Of a stretch of 15,970 nt of DNA, positions 1 to 8,405 are shown in pieces. How positions within the stretch are numbered: the stretch's first letter is position 1; each line of letters starts with the position of its first letter. Below the pieces are notes generated by a model. It was not told the origin of the DNA and did no database searches. It saw nothing but the letters and a program-made list of their open reading frames with translations. The translations under genes and the position numbers were made by a program. Source of the stretch: PVC group bacterium (GTDB taxonomy: Bacteria; Verrucomicrobiota; Kiritimatiellia; SS1-B-03-39; UBA6053); NCBI GenBank assembly GCA_003565035.1, contig PXDP01000129.1, forward strand, positions 1 through 15,970, written 5' to 3'.

Positions 1-88
1 AGACTCCTGTCGTAGAAGGCACCCCGAAGAGCCGAACCCCACCCTGGCAGCCTCCGGTTGAGCGGAAAGGTTGCGGGAGGAGCCTGCG

Positions 89-781
89 TTAGGTATAAAC
101 CGGGCGGGTGGCGTAGGGGAGGGGGTCGGGAATGCCGGCGCGATGGAAGCCGCGGAGGCGGAGGGCGCAACTGTCGCAGACACCGCAGGCGAGGTCGTTG
201 GACTGGTAGCAGGACCAGGTTTGGTCGAGGGGCGCATTGAGATCGATCCCGGTTTTGATGATCTCGGCTTTGCTCATGTGGATGATGGGGGTGTGGATGC
301 GGATGTGGGTTTCGGGCTTTGTGCCGGCTTCGATAACCTGGTTGAAGTGTTCGAAAAACTCGGGGCGGCAGTCGGGATACCCGGAGCTGTCCTCGGCCAC
401 GGCACCTATGAAGAGGGCGGTGGCGCCAATGACTTCGGCCCAGCTTACGGCGATGGCCAGAATATTGGCGTTGCGGAAGGGGACATAGCTGGTGGGGATG
501 TCTTCACTCTCCAGATTGGCTTCGGTAACCGTCATGCCGGGATCGGTTAGGCTGCTGCCGCCGATGCGGGCGAGGTGGGTGACATCGACATTCAGGCATT
601 CTGTGACACCGAAATCCCGGGCCAGATCTTCGAAGGCGCGGCGTTCCCTTTTTTCGGTGAGCTGTCCGTAATTGAGGTGGAGAAAGGCCAGTTGGTGGGT
701 GCGTGCGGCGATGGCGGCGGTGACACAGCTGTCGAGTCCGCCGCTGACCAGGACCACGGCTTTGGGCTGGATGGAGTTCAT
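89..781 (-). CDS. queC: 7-cyano-7-deazaguanine synthase QueC
   Basis: QueC converts 7-carboxy-7-deazaguanine to preQ0 using ATP and ammonia, a cytoplasmic step in making queuosine for tRNA wobble positions. From the ATG at 781 the protein is 230 residues. It has the N-type ATP pyrophosphatase loop SGGLDS at about residues 13-18, a VPFRN segment near 100-104, and the C-terminal zinc cysteines in the pattern W-S-C-(x7)-C-x2-C-x2-C at about 191, 199, 202 and 205, all typical of QueC. An in-frame ATG at 799 would overlap the trmL stop and add six residues (MVNNSP). I prefer 781 because a GGTGA lies about 10 bases before it and the product then starts close to the usual QueC N-terminus. It is the last recognisable gene of a minus-strand cluster and is the second tRNA-modification gene in it. 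No queD, queE or queF is visible in the window. Confidence 0.95.
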   Translation of the reverse strand: MNSIQPKAVVLVSGGLDSCVTAAIAARTHQLAFLHLNYGQLTEKRERRAFEDLARDFGVTECLNVDVTHLARIGGSSLTDPGMTVTEANLESEDIPTSYVPFRNANILAIAVSWAEVIGATALFIGAVAEDSSGYPDCRPEFFEHFNQVIEAGTKPETHIRIHTPIIHMSKAEIIKTGIDLNAPLDQTWSCYQSNDLACGVCDSCALRLRGFHRAGIPDPLPYATRPVYT

Positions 782-788
782 GGGACTA

Positions 789-1271
789 TTATTCACCATT
801 TACGCCGATGCGCAAGGCTTCAAACAGGGCAATTCCCACGGAGGTTCCGAGGTTATAGGAGCGGACGGCGGTGCCGCGCATGGGGAGGGAGAGCAGCTGA
901 CCGGCGGCGTTTTGGAGGTGGTCGTCTGAAAGTCCCCGGGTTTCGGGGCCGAAGACAAGCCAGTCGCCGGGACGGAAGTCGGCTTCGTAGACGAGTTTTG
1001 TGGCCTTTTTGGAGAACCACCAAATGCGGGCGGGATCCACGCCGTTGAGGCAGTGGTCGAGATCGGGGTGCACGGTGATATCGACGTGGGGCCAGTAGTC
1101 GAGCCCGGCGCGTTTGAGGTGCTTGTCGTCGATGGAAAATCCCAGCGGTTCGATCAGATGCAGGGCGGTGCCGGTGGCGGCGCAGGTGCGGGCGATGTTT
1201 CCGGTGTTTGGGGGAATTTCCGGTTCCACGAGGACAATATGGTAACAGGGATCGGGCCAGTCAAACGTCAT
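789..1271 (-). CDS. trmL: tRNA (cytidine(34)-2'-O)-methyltransferase, TrmL type
   Basis: This is a small SPOUT-class methyltransferase predicted to 2'-O-methylate the wobble base of certain leucine tRNAs using S-adenosylmethionine. At 160 residues it is the size of E. coli TrmL, without the N-terminal RNA-binding extension of larger SpoU proteins. Visible family motifs are PPNTGNIARTCAATG (about 20-34), FGPETRGL (107-114) and the C-terminal SAM-binding knot LPMRG...SYNLGTSVGIALFEAL (129-153). The sequence RSYNLGTSVG replaces the common RSLNLSNAV, which is within family variation. Its ATG overlaps the stop of the LpxC-like gene in an ATGA junction (1268-1271), indicating translational coupling, and queC starts 7 bases after its stop. 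The exact tRNA substrate is inferred from the family, not shown by the sequence. Confidence 0.92.
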   Translation of the reverse strand: MTFDWPDPCYHIVLVEPEIPPNTGNIARTCAATGTALHLIEPLGFSIDDKHLKRAGLDYWPHVDITVHPDLDHCLNGVDPARIWWFSKKATKLVYEADFRPGDWLVFGPETRGLSDDHLQNAAGQLLSLPMRGTAVRSYNLGTSVGIALFEALRIGVNGE

Positions 1272-2296
1272 GGTGTGATGGTTTCAAGGAGGTCGTTGCG
1301 GTAGAGCAGATTCACGGCTTCGACATCCATACCGTGTCCGGCTTTGAAGGACGTGATTTTGCCGAGGAAATGGCCGCGTTCGATGAGGGCAATGGCGGCG
1401 AGCAGATCGAGAATTGCCCGGTGCCAGACGGCCTCAAGGGATTTTCCGTTATGGATCAGTCCCGGCGTGTTGACGTACCGTTTTTTGCCGGCGATGAGGA
1501 CGTTGTCATTTGTGTACCCCAGATTTCGGATATCGGCGAACATTTTGCCGAGGGTTTGGCAGTAGAGTTTCTTTTGCGCGGTGGTGTTGGTGCGGGCATG
1601 GGCACCGCGGCGGAAGGTTTCGCGGTTGACGGCGAGTTTGATGCGCTGAGTTCCGATGGCGTTGGGGAAGTCCACGGCGCAGTCGAGGTCAAGGGCCGGC
1701 CGGTCGGGATCGGCCGGTTCGAATACCAGCAGTTTGCCGCCCGGGGCGCTCATGAACACGGGTTCTTTGACCGTGACGTACTGAAGCGGATAGCCGGATT
1801 CGGCGAGGCCTGCGGATTCGAGCGCTTCGACCAGGGGCATGCTGCCGACATCAAAAAGGGGCGGGTCGCCGGAGTCGATGCGGATGACGAGGTCATCGAT
1901 GTCCATCCCCATTTTGAGGGCGATGATATGTTCGACGAGCCGGATGTAGTTGCTGGGCGGTCCGCTGCGCAGCACGATGTTGCTGACGATCTGGCCGGTG
2001 GTCCAGACGTTGTGAATGCCGACCTGCACGCGGAGGGCCTCGGGATGGTCCACGCGGTCAAACCACCAGCCTTCCCGTTCGGTGGGGAGAAATTCGATGG
2101 TGCGGGTTTCTTTGCCGAAGAAGGTGCCGGGGCCCTTCACAGAGACGGGTTTGGCGATGGTATTTCGTTTGGCGCGGAGGGGGGCGGCCGGGTCCATTGA
2201 GCGGTCTTCGTCAACGGGAAGGGCCTGAATGCGTTTCCATGCGTCCTGGGCTTCGGATTCGGTGCCGGCAAGGCTGCGTCCGGGAAGAGTGTCCAT
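1268..2296 (-). CDS. lpxC: LpxC-like UDP-3-O-acyl-N-acetylglucosamine deacetylase, divergent
   Basis: LpxC performs the zinc-dependent deacetylation that commits sugar nucleotides to lipid A synthesis. Family signatures are recognisable along the 342 residues: RNTIAKPVSVKGPGTFFG (44-61, the usual 'GVGLHSG' region), LVEHIIALKMGMDIDD (120-135, Glu122-His123), GDPPLFDVGSMPLVEAL (143-159), the DFP..AIG..R segment (209-218), ART (234-236), and FKAGHGMD (317-324, His321). The product is longer than E. coli LpxC (305), mainly through about 40 extra N-terminal residues. An internal ATG at 2197 is an alternative start. Oddities: the helix with the other zinc ligands reads WHRAILDLLAAIAL, giving His292 and Asp297, a spacing of five where E. 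coli has four (His238/Asp242), and Ala stands where E. coli has Asp246. It may be an active lineage variant or a paralogue with altered chemistry. It lies 80 bases downstream of the DAHP synthase gene and overlaps trmL. Confidence 0.8.
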   Translation of the reverse strand: MDTLPGRSLAGTESEAQDAWKRIQALPVDEDRSMDPAAPLRAKRNTIAKPVSVKGPGTFFGKETRTIEFLPTEREGWWFDRVDHPEALRVQVGIHNVWTTGQIVSNIVLRSGPPSNYIRLVEHIIALKMGMDIDDLVIRIDSGDPPLFDVGSMPLVEALESAGLAESGYPLQYVTVKEPVFMSAPGGKLLVFEPADPDRPALDLDCAVDFPNAIGTQRIKLAVNRETFRRGAHARTNTTAQKKLYCQTLGKMFADIRNLGYTNDNVLIAGKKRYVNTPGLIHNGKSLEAVWHRAILDLLAAIALIERGHFLGKITSFKAGHGMDVEAVNLLYRNDLLETITP

Positions 2297-2376
2297 AATT
2301 TCGGGCGTGTTCGGGTTGGGAATTTGAAGGGTTTTTCCCTCTATCCCGATTGGGAATGGATTACAATCCGAAAGAC

Positions 2377-3441
2377 TCAGGGGTTTTTCCGGCGCTGTTG
2401 CACGGCGTTGGCCAGGGAATCAAAAATCCTGGTGGTTTCGTCGAGATCGATGCAGCCATCGGTGATGCTCTGGCCATAAATGCTGTTTCCGTCTGTCTGG
2501 AAATCCTGCCGTCCGCTGACCAGATGGCTTTCGAGCATAACACCGGCGATTCCCCGCTGGCCGTTGGCGATTTGGCGGGCAAGGTCCTTGGCCACTTCCG
2601 GTTGTTTGCGGTAATCTTTGAGGCTGTTCCCGTGACTGCAGTCGACGACGACATAGGGGGGGAGGTTTTGCGCATTGAGGTCTTTGAGTACGGCCTGAAT
2701 GGCCGGAGCCTCATAGTTGGGACCGGTGCGGCTGCCGCCGCGCAGGATTACGTGTGCGCCCGGATTGCCGGTGGTCTGAAAAATCGCGGCAACCCCCTGT
2801 TTGGTGACCGAGGGGAACCAGTGGGGGCTCCGGGCGGAGTACACGGCGTCGATGGCGATCTGCACATTGCCGCTGGTGCCGTTTTTGAAGCCCACCGGCA
2901 TGGAGAGGCCGGAGGCCAGTTCCCGGTGCACCTGGCTTTCGGTGGTGCGGGCACCGATGGCGGCCCAGGCGATGGCGTCGGCGATGAACTGGGGAATAAT
3001 CGTATCGAGAAACTCGGCTCCGGTGGGGAGGCCCAGTTCGCAGATGTCGGAAAGCAGCCGCCGGCCGATGCGCAGGCCTTGGTTGATTTGAAAGCTTCCG
3101 TCCAGATGCGGATCATTAATCAGACCTTTCCACCCCACGGTGGTGCGGGGTTTCTCGAAATAAACCCGCATGATCACACAAAGATCCCCGCGATAGTGAT
3201 CCGCCAGCCGCTTGAGGTTTTGCGCATACTCCCGGGCGGCCGCCGGATCGTGAATTGAGCAGGGGCCCGCCAGGACCAGCAGGCGGTCGTCCTGCCCGGA
3301 AAGGATGGCTTCAGCATCTTTCCGGCCCTCTTCAACCACCTCCAGGGCATGATCGGAAAGCGGAATTTCCTCGATCAGAATGGCGGGAGGCAAAAGGGGC
3401 CGCATTGCGGCAATCCGGGTGTCATCATGGTGTAAAAGCAT
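2377..3441 (-). CDS. 3-deoxy-7-phosphoheptulonate synthase (DAHP synthase, type I)
   Basis: Condenses phosphoenolpyruvate and erythrose 4-phosphate in the first step of the shikimate pathway to aromatic amino acids. The 354-residue protein aligns along its length with the AroF/AroG/AroH group: LAGPCSIHD (58-65), RVYFEKPRTTVGWKGLINDP (92-111), GARTTESQVHRELASGLS (163-180), GFKNGTSG (184-191), HVILRGG (230-236), VDCSHGNS (266-273), VMLESHL (301-307) and ITDGCIDL (326-333). The metal ligands of AroG (Cys61, His268, Glu302, Asp326) correspond to Cys61, His270, Glu304 and Asp328, so the start fits well. Which allosteric class (Phe, Tyr or Trp sensitive) it belongs to cannot be read safely, so no aroF/G/H letter is given. 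It is the first gene of the minus-strand cluster and is divergent from mutS across about 150 bases. Confidence 0.95.
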   Translation of the reverse strand: MLLHHDDTRIAAMRPLLPPAILIEEIPLSDHALEVVEEGRKDAEAILSGQDDRLLVLAGPCSIHDPAAAREYAQNLKRLADHYRGDLCVIMRVYFEKPRTTVGWKGLINDPHLDGSFQINQGLRIGRRLLSDICELGLPTGAEFLDTIIPQFIADAIAWAAIGARTTESQVHRELASGLSMPVGFKNGTSGNVQIAIDAVYSARSPHWFPSVTKQGVAAIFQTTGNPGAHVILRGGSRTGPNYEAPAIQAVLKDLNAQNLPPYVVVDCSHGNSLKDYRKQPEVAKDLARQIANGQRGIAGVMLESHLVSGRQDFQTDGNSIYGQSITDGCIDLDETTRIFDSLANAVQQRRKNP

Positions 3442-3595
3442 GAGGTTAATTAATCAACTGGATTGAATTGAACAAGGCCAAATTTTTCAGACGGTTCTCC
3501 GGGACTGTGCGGCACAATACCGCCGGTACCCTTGCGGTGATGTTGACATGGGAAAAAGCTTGGATGCAACTCTGTCTTTGTTAGGGACGGCGGGC

Positions 3596-6100
3596 ATGAG
3601 CAAAGAATCGACCCCGATGATGAAACAGTACCGGAAAATCCGCAACGGGCTTCCGGAGGATGTGATTCTGTTTTTCCGCCTGGGGGACTTTTATGAGATG
3701 TTTTTCGACGATGCGCAGCGGGCGGCGTCGATTCTGGAAATCACCCTGACGAAACGGCAGAACATGCCCATGTGCGGAGTGCCCTATCACAGTTCGGAGG
3801 GGTACATCGCCAAACTGATCCGGGCGGGAATGAAGGTGGCCATTTGCGAGCAGGTGGAAAATCCGGCGGAGGTAAAGGGAATTGTGCGCCGCGAAGTCAC
3901 ACGGGTGATTACCCCGGGAACGGTGCTGGAGGACAATGTGCTGGAATCCAGCCGCGCCAATTATCTGGCCGGGCTTCATGTTGAAAACAAGCGGTTCGGG
4001 CTGGCTTTGCTCGATATCTCGACCGGGGATTTCCGGATCGAGGAGTCGGATTCGCTGAGCACGCTGTTGGACGGGCTGACCGCCGCCGGGCCGGCGGAAC
4101 TGCTGGTGGCGGAGGAGGAGATGGACCGCTGGCCGCCGGAAGTGCGGCGGCTGGCACCGACGCTGACGCCCTACGACGACTGGATTTTTGAGCGGGATGC
4201 GGCGGAGGATCTGCTGGTCCGTCATTTTCAGGTTCAGTCGCTGGCGGGCTTTGGGTGCGCTCAGGTGGGGCCGGCCCTGGGCGCAGCGGCGGGCGTGTTG
4301 CATTATGTGCATAACCGTCTGCACAATCAGGTGGATCATATCCGCCGTCTGCAGGTGCGTAATCCGGACGACTTTCTGATGCTGGATGAGGCGACGACTT
4401 CCAATTTGGAGCTGGTGGATCCGCGGGATCCGCGGCCGGGGTATCGGGCACCCACCCTGCTGAAGGTGCTGGATACGACGCGGACGGCCCTGGGCGCGCG
4501 GCTGCTGCGCAGCTGGATTCAGCGTCCGCTGACCAAGGTGGAGGCGATCCGGGAGCGGCACGATGCGATTGAGGCACTGTTGAATCAGCGCCCGGCGTTT
4601 CGCGGGGTGCGGGAGCAGCTGGGGGAGGTAAAGGATCTGGAGCGTTTGCTGTCGCGGCTGCACAGCGGGAGCGGAAACCCGCGGGAGGTGCAGGCGCTGG
4701 CACAGTCGTTGCGGGCACTGCCGGGACTCAAAGAAACGCTGGCGACGGTTTCGGTGTCCGTCCGTTTGCAGACCCTGGCGGAGGCACTGCATCCGCTTCC
4801 GGAGCTGACGCAACAGGTGGATTCGTCACTGGTGGATGAGCCGCCGATGAATTTGAAGGATGGCGGGGTCATCCGCGACGGGGTGCATGCGGAGCTGGAC
4901 GAATTGCGGAGCGCGTCCACCGAGGGCCGCCAGTGGCTGGCGCGCTTTCAGGCGGATGAACAGAAGCGCACTGGCATCAAAAGCCTGAAAGTGCGGCACA
5001 ATAAAGTGTTCGGCTACTACATCGAAATCAGCAAAACTAATCTGGATTTGGTGCCGGAGGATTATCAGCGCAAACAGACCCTTGCAAACGCGGAACGGTT
5101 CATCACCCCCGCCCTTAAAGAGGTGGAGAACAAGATCCTCGGGGCACATGAGCGGGCGGTGGCGCTGGAGCAGGAGCTGTTTGCGGAACTGCGGGAAAAG
5201 ATTCTTGCGGAGACGGCCCCGATTCAGGCCAGTGCCGGGGCACTGGCGGAACTGGATGTGCTTGCGACCTTCGCGGACCGGGCCATGACACTCCGCTATG
5301 TGCGGCCGGATATGCGGGATGATGATGTGCTCGACATTCAGGACGGACGCCATCCGGTGATCGAAACCCTGGAGGATGCCGAGCGTTTTGTACCCAATGA
5401 CACCTATCTGGACACCCGGGAGCAACAGGTGCATATTCTCACCGGTCCCAATATGGCGGGGAAATCCACGTATATCCGTCAGGTGGCCCTGATTGTGATT
5501 CTGGCTCAGGTTGGCTCGTATGTCCCCGCCGCCGCCGCACGGCTGGGGGTGGTGGACCGGGTGTTCACGCGGGTGGGGGCCAGCGATGATTTGGCCAGAG
5601 GACGCAGTACCTTTATGGTGGAAATGCAGGAGGCTGCGAATATCCTCAACAACGCCACTCCCCGCAGTCTGGTGGTGCTTGACGAAATCGGACGGGGTAC
5701 TTCCACGTACGACGGGATCAGCATCGCCTGGGCGGTGGCGGAACATCTGCACAATCAGAAAGCCAATAAAGCCAAAACCCTGTTTGCCACCCATTATCAC
5801 GAACTCACCCAGTTGCCGGAAACTCTGAACGGCGCCAAAAATTACTCTGTGGCGGTGCGGGAGCGGGGAGAGCAGATTGTTTTTCTGCGCAAGATTGTCG
5901 AAGGGGCGTCGGACCGCAGTTACGGCATTCAGGTTGCGCGGCTGGCGGGATTGCCGGACAGTGTGGTGGGCCGGGCCCGTGAAATTCTCTACGGACTGGA
6001 GGCGGGAAGCCACACCGTCGGGCAGCCGCAGCTCGTGCGCCCCAAACCGCGGAAACCTAAAGAAGACGACAAAGAACAATTGCAGTTGTTTGGGTTGTAA
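3596..6100 (+). CDS. mutS: DNA mismatch repair protein MutS
   Basis: MutS recognises mispaired or looped bases and, through its ATPase, recruits MutL. From the ATG at 3596 the protein is 834 residues, close to E. coli MutS (853). The N-terminus has TPMMKQY and the mismatch-reading Phe-x-Glu motif (FYE, residues 32-34). The connector, lever and clamp domains follow (for example DPRDPRPGY and FGYYIEISKTN). The C-terminal ATPase carries Walker A GPNMAGKST (617-625), STFMVEMQEAANIL, Walker B LVVLDEIGRGTSTYDG (Asp696-Glu697), and the helix-turn-helix-containing tail ending in LQLFGL. An in-frame ATG at 3548 with its own GGTGA would add 16 residues (MGKSLDATLSLLGTAG). I prefer 3596 because AGGGA lies 8 bases before it and the added residues are not part of the conserved MutS N-terminus. 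No mutL is nearby. The 3' end faces a convergent gene across a repeat block. Confidence 0.96.
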   Translation: MSKESTPMMKQYRKIRNGLPEDVILFFRLGDFYEMFFDDAQRAASILEITLTKRQNMPMCGVPYHSSEGYIAKLIRAGMKVAICEQVENPAEVKGIVRREVTRVITPGTVLEDNVLESSRANYLAGLHVENKRFGLALLDISTGDFRIEESDSLSTLLDGLTAAGPAELLVAEEEMDRWPPEVRRLAPTLTPYDDWIFERDAAEDLLVRHFQVQSLAGFGCAQVGPALGAAAGVLHYVHNRLHNQVDHIRRLQVRNPDDFLMLDEATTSNLELVDPRDPRPGYRAPTLLKVLDTTRTALGARLLRSWIQRPLTKVEAIRERHDAIEALLNQRPAFRGVREQLGEVKDLERLLSRLHSGSGNPREVQALAQSLRALPGLKETLATVSVSVRLQTLAEALHPLPELTQQVDSSLVDEPPMNLKDGGVIRDGVHAELDELRSASTEGRQWLARFQADEQKRTGIKSLKVRHNKVFGYYIEISKTNLDLVPEDYQRKQTLANAERFITPALKEVENKILGAHERAVALEQELFAELREKILAETAPIQASAGALAELDVLATFADRAMTLRYVRPDMRDDDVLDIQDGRHPVIETLEDAERFVPNDTYLDTREQQVHILTGPNMAGKSTYIRQVALIVILAQVGSYVPAAAARLGVVDRVFTRVGASDDLARGRSTFMVEMQEAANILNNATPRSLVVLDEIGRGTSTYDGISIAWAVAEHLHNQKANKAKTLFATHYHELTQLPETLNGAKNYSVAVRERGEQIVFLRKIVEGASDRSYGIQVARLAGLPDSVVGRAREILYGLEAGSHTVGQPQLVRPKPRKPKEDDKEQLQLFGL

Positions 6101-6108
6101 TAAAGCCG

Positions 6109-6206
6109 GAGTCCCGCGTTTACGCGGAAGTGGGGAGCGAAGGTTGAGCAAAGGGTCAGAGTCCCGCGTTTACGCGGAAGTGCAGAGCGAAGCTTTAGCG
6201 AGCGGG
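6109..6206 (+). repeat. Two tandem ~50-base units with CCGCG-TTTA-CGCGG core
   Basis: Each unit begins GAGTCCCGCGTTTACGCGG (6109 and 6159) and continues with GAAGTG, a variable GGGAGCGAAG/CAGAGCGAAG and TTGAGCAAAG or a variant. The core is a perfect 5-bp stem with a TTTA loop (6114-6127 and 6164-6177). The first unit starts 8 bases after the mutS stop codon. The same unit with its left flank recurs at 8406-8467, so this is a dispersed repeat and not a local duplication. Confidence 0.85.
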
Positions 6207-6248
6207 TTTCAGTGGATCGGGTAAAATGTGTGTTTACGGCTGCGGAGA

Positions 6249-6274
6249 GGGACTTATGGCATGGGACTTATGGC
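6249..6274. repeat. GGGACTTATGGC doublet
   Basis: Two copies of GGGACTTATGGC follow one another (6249-6260 and 6263-6274) with AT between them. It is a very short tandem repeat inside the larger repeat block, and no function can be assigned from sequence. Confidence 0.6.
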
Positions 6275-6306
6275 TTGAAGGCAGGGTAGAACGACCCTTT
6301 CCACCG

Positions 6307-6430
6307 CATTCCCGGGCCGTAAACGACCCTCCGGGCTTCCGCGTAAACGCGGGACTCTGACCGTGTGCACCACATTCCCGGGCCGTAAACGACCCTCTGG
6401 ACTTCCGCGTAAACGCGGGACTCGGGCCCA
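6307..6430 (-). repeat. Two inverted copies of the CCGCG-TTTA-CGCGG repeat, 66-base period
   Basis: On the plus strand both copies read CATTCCCGGGCCGTAAACG, then ACCCT, then CTTCCGCGTAAACGCGGGAC. They start at 6307 and 6373. The cores (6339-6352 and 6405-6418) are reverse complements of those at 6109-6206, with an added CCCGGGCCGTAAAC flank not present there. The two halves of the intergenic region therefore oppose each other. Translated, the block gives repetitive peptides (SPAFTRKPGGSFTAREC), which I regard as non-coding. Confidence 0.85.
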
Positions 6431-6465
6431 TTTCCACCGGAACCCCTGCCTGACTCTTAGGTTTT

Positions 6466-8343
6466 TCACTCTGCCTCAGGCAAAGCGAGGACGATCCAGC
6501 GGAGGAGCAGGCGCTCCAGAGGGCTCATGTCCTGAAGCTCTTCGCGGACCCTGAGGGCGAGGGCCGGATCATCGGTGATTAGCCCGTTGACGCCCAGCAC
6601 GATGAGATCAATCATGTCCTGTTTGCGGTTGACGGTCCACACATGAACTTCGCGCCCCTGCCGCGCGGCGCGGCGGAGGAACGCGGGAGTGGCGAGCTGT
6701 CGGTTGACTGCGAGAAAATCGCCGGGCATCTGCTGCAGTCCGCCCACGCCGACACTGAGCACGTATCCAACCGGCAGATCGGGAACGAGTTCCTGAAGCT
6801 GAAGGACTGCCGGCAGTTCGAGCGACATGAGCACGGCGCGGTTCCGGGAGGGATGCCGGTTCAGAATCTCGACCACCGCCTCGGCCAGGCTCGGGTCAAA
6901 GCCGTAGTATTTAAGCTCGATCATCAGACGGATCCGGCCGTCGGCGGCATCAAGAGCCTCTTCGAGGGTGGCCACGCGGCGGCGGTCCGGCGGACTGCCG
7001 TCATCCGGGATTTGCACCAGCCCGCGCATCTGGTCGAAGGGGGTTCGGGCGACGACCAGAGAGGCGTTAGCGACGCGCATGAGATCGGCATCATGAACGA
7101 GGACCACCCGGCCGTCGGCGGTGAGCTGCACATCGATTTCGGTGAAGTCCGCACCGCAGGCGATGGCGGCATCGAGGGCGGCGAGGGTGTTTTCCGGTGC
7201 GGGCGGCGGCCCGGCCCGGTGGGCGGAGATGTACACAGGGTTCATGTCGGGGAGTCGGGATAGGGCAAGGGCACTGATGGCGAGACTGAAAAGTGAACCC
7301 ACAGCCAGAAGCGGCAGAAGCACGCCGGGCCGGAGACTGCGGATCAGCAGGTGGCGCAGCCCCCGGGGCAGCACTGGAACCGCCGGTTTGTGCGGTGCTT
7401 CGTGGTGCAGCGGCGTCTCCTCGAAATAAAAGCAGATCAGCAGAATCGAGCCAAGTGTAAATACCGCAAAGCCCGTGAGAAACGCAAAGAGGGTGTTCAG
7501 GCTGATCAGGGCACCCGCAAGGATCAGAAGGGCTCTCACGGAGGGGATCAGATTCAGGGCGGTATTCAGGAGGAGGCGGGCGAAGATCAGGGCCAGACTG
7601 TTGGTGAGGAGGCGGAAGAGCCAAAACCCGATCAGAAAAACAGCCATGAGCCTCAGCAGACGCAGGGCCCGCTTTTTGGGCAGGCGCCAGGTTTGACGTA
7701 TAGCAGGGAGAAGTCGGTAATCGCCTGCCAGGGTGGCGGGCAGGACGGTAAGCAGGCGTCCCAGTAACCAGAGGCTGGGGAGCAGAAAGAGGAGCAGCCA
7801 GAGGGTCAGGGCGGCGACGGCCCGGTGGAATTCACGGGGGCGCTGGCTGAGGTAGAAATTGATATCGAACTCACTGAGCAGGGCCCGGTGAACGGCAAAA
7901 ACGCCCGCGCCGAGGATCAGGGCCCAGACCAGTCCGGCCAGGGCCAGAATGATGCAGAGGTTGAAGAGACGGGGCAGCATGCGCAGGGTGCGGCGGAGAA
8001 TAAGAGGAACGCTTGTGGTTTGACCGTTGATCCCCGCCTGCAGGAGCAGGAAAATACCTGAGAAACGGACTACAGAGGTCATGAGTCCGGCACCGATCAA
8101 CAGACAAAGGTTCAGAAATCCCCGTCTGCTGACCGCCCAGGAAAGCAGATCAATATTGGCCACCACCGGGGTGCCGCCGCGCAGAAGCTCCTGCCTTAGA
8201 ATCCAGGTCATGAACGGTGTGAGAACCAAAAAAAAGAGCAGACCTGATGCCGCATACCAGATCAGCAGGGGTTTCCATAGCCCAAGAAACCGGTGGCGTG
8301 CGGCCCTGAGCAGGGGGTCGTTCAGCAATCGGGGAATACTCAT
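6466..8343 (-). CDS. Membrane-anchored glycerophosphodiester phosphodiesterase
   Basis: A 625-residue two-part protein. The N-terminal ~365 residues are strongly hydrophobic, with about seven likely membrane segments (near 25-45, 77-103, 125-150, 178-205, 230-262, 270-308 and 338-362), matching the membrane region found fused to some GDPD enzymes. The C-terminal part is a GDPD catalytic barrel: ISAHRAG (372-378, His375-Arg376), ENTLAAL (384-390), TEIDVQLTADGRVVLVHDADL (401-421, Glu402, Asp404, His418), MIELK (474-478), VHVWTVN (567-572) and GVNGLITDDP (584-593). These match the metal-binding and acid-base residues of the family. It should hydrolyse glycerophosphodiesters from phospholipid turnover to glycerol 3-phosphate and an alcohol. 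The hydrophobic part cannot show on which membrane face the catalytic domain sits. It is transcribed toward mutS, and the closest upstream gene, rpe, is 130 bases away across a repeat. Confidence 0.9.
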   Translation of the reverse strand: MSIPRLLNDPLLRAARHRFLGLWKPLLIWYAASGLLFFLVLTPFMTWILRQELLRGGTPVVANIDLLSWAVSRRGFLNLCLLIGAGLMTSVVRFSGIFLLLQAGINGQTTSVPLILRRTLRMLPRLFNLCIILALAGLVWALILGAGVFAVHRALLSEFDINFYLSQRPREFHRAVAALTLWLLLFLLPSLWLLGRLLTVLPATLAGDYRLLPAIRQTWRLPKKRALRLLRLMAVFLIGFWLFRLLTNSLALIFARLLLNTALNLIPSVRALLILAGALISLNTLFAFLTGFAVFTLGSILLICFYFEETPLHHEAPHKPAVPVLPRGLRHLLIRSLRPGVLLPLLAVGSLFSLAISALALSRLPDMNPVYISAHRAGPPPAPENTLAALDAAIACGADFTEIDVQLTADGRVVLVHDADLMRVANASLVVARTPFDQMRGLVQIPDDGSPPDRRRVATLEEALDAADGRIRLMIELKYYGFDPSLAEAVVEILNRHPSRNRAVLMSLELPAVLQLQELVPDLPVGYVLSVGVGGLQQMPGDFLAVNRQLATPAFLRRAARQGREVHVWTVNRKQDMIDLIVLGVNGLITDDPALALRVREELQDMSPLERLLLRWIVLALPEAE

Positions 8344-8405
8344 TTTACGAAACTAACCCGCGATCAGCATGATGCCAGAATTAAACGAATGGAATTTGGT
8401 TCGGT

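Larger units (their letters stand above)
6101..6465. other. Convergent intergenic region filled with short repeats
   Basis: No gene is seen. The stretch lies between the 3' ends of mutS and the phosphodiesterase gene. It contains two direct copies of a roughly 50-base unit (6109-6206), a short GGGACTTATGGC doublet (6249-6274) and two copies of the same core in the opposite orientation with a 66-base period (6307-6430). Because the two halves are opposed, the whole block could fold as a large imperfect hairpin and might serve as a bidirectional transcription barrier. No classical T-tract terminator is visible. Confidence 0.7.

Noticed and set aside
1..88. A minus-strand gene beginning at a GTG (42-40) after GGAGG, downstream of queC
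   Set aside because: Only 14 codons are visible and they match no queuosine gene, so the window edge does not allow a call.
1208..2200. 330-codon plus-strand open frame opposite the LpxC-like gene
   Set aside because: It is a mirror of the GC-rich codon pattern on the other strand. The minus-strand protein has family motifs, while this one has low-complexity Gly/Glu/Asp/Phe-rich sequence and no domain.
6109..6430. CRISPR array
   Set aside because: Only two copies per orientation, the intervals are themselves repeated sequence and not unique spacers, orientation flips, and no cas gene is present.
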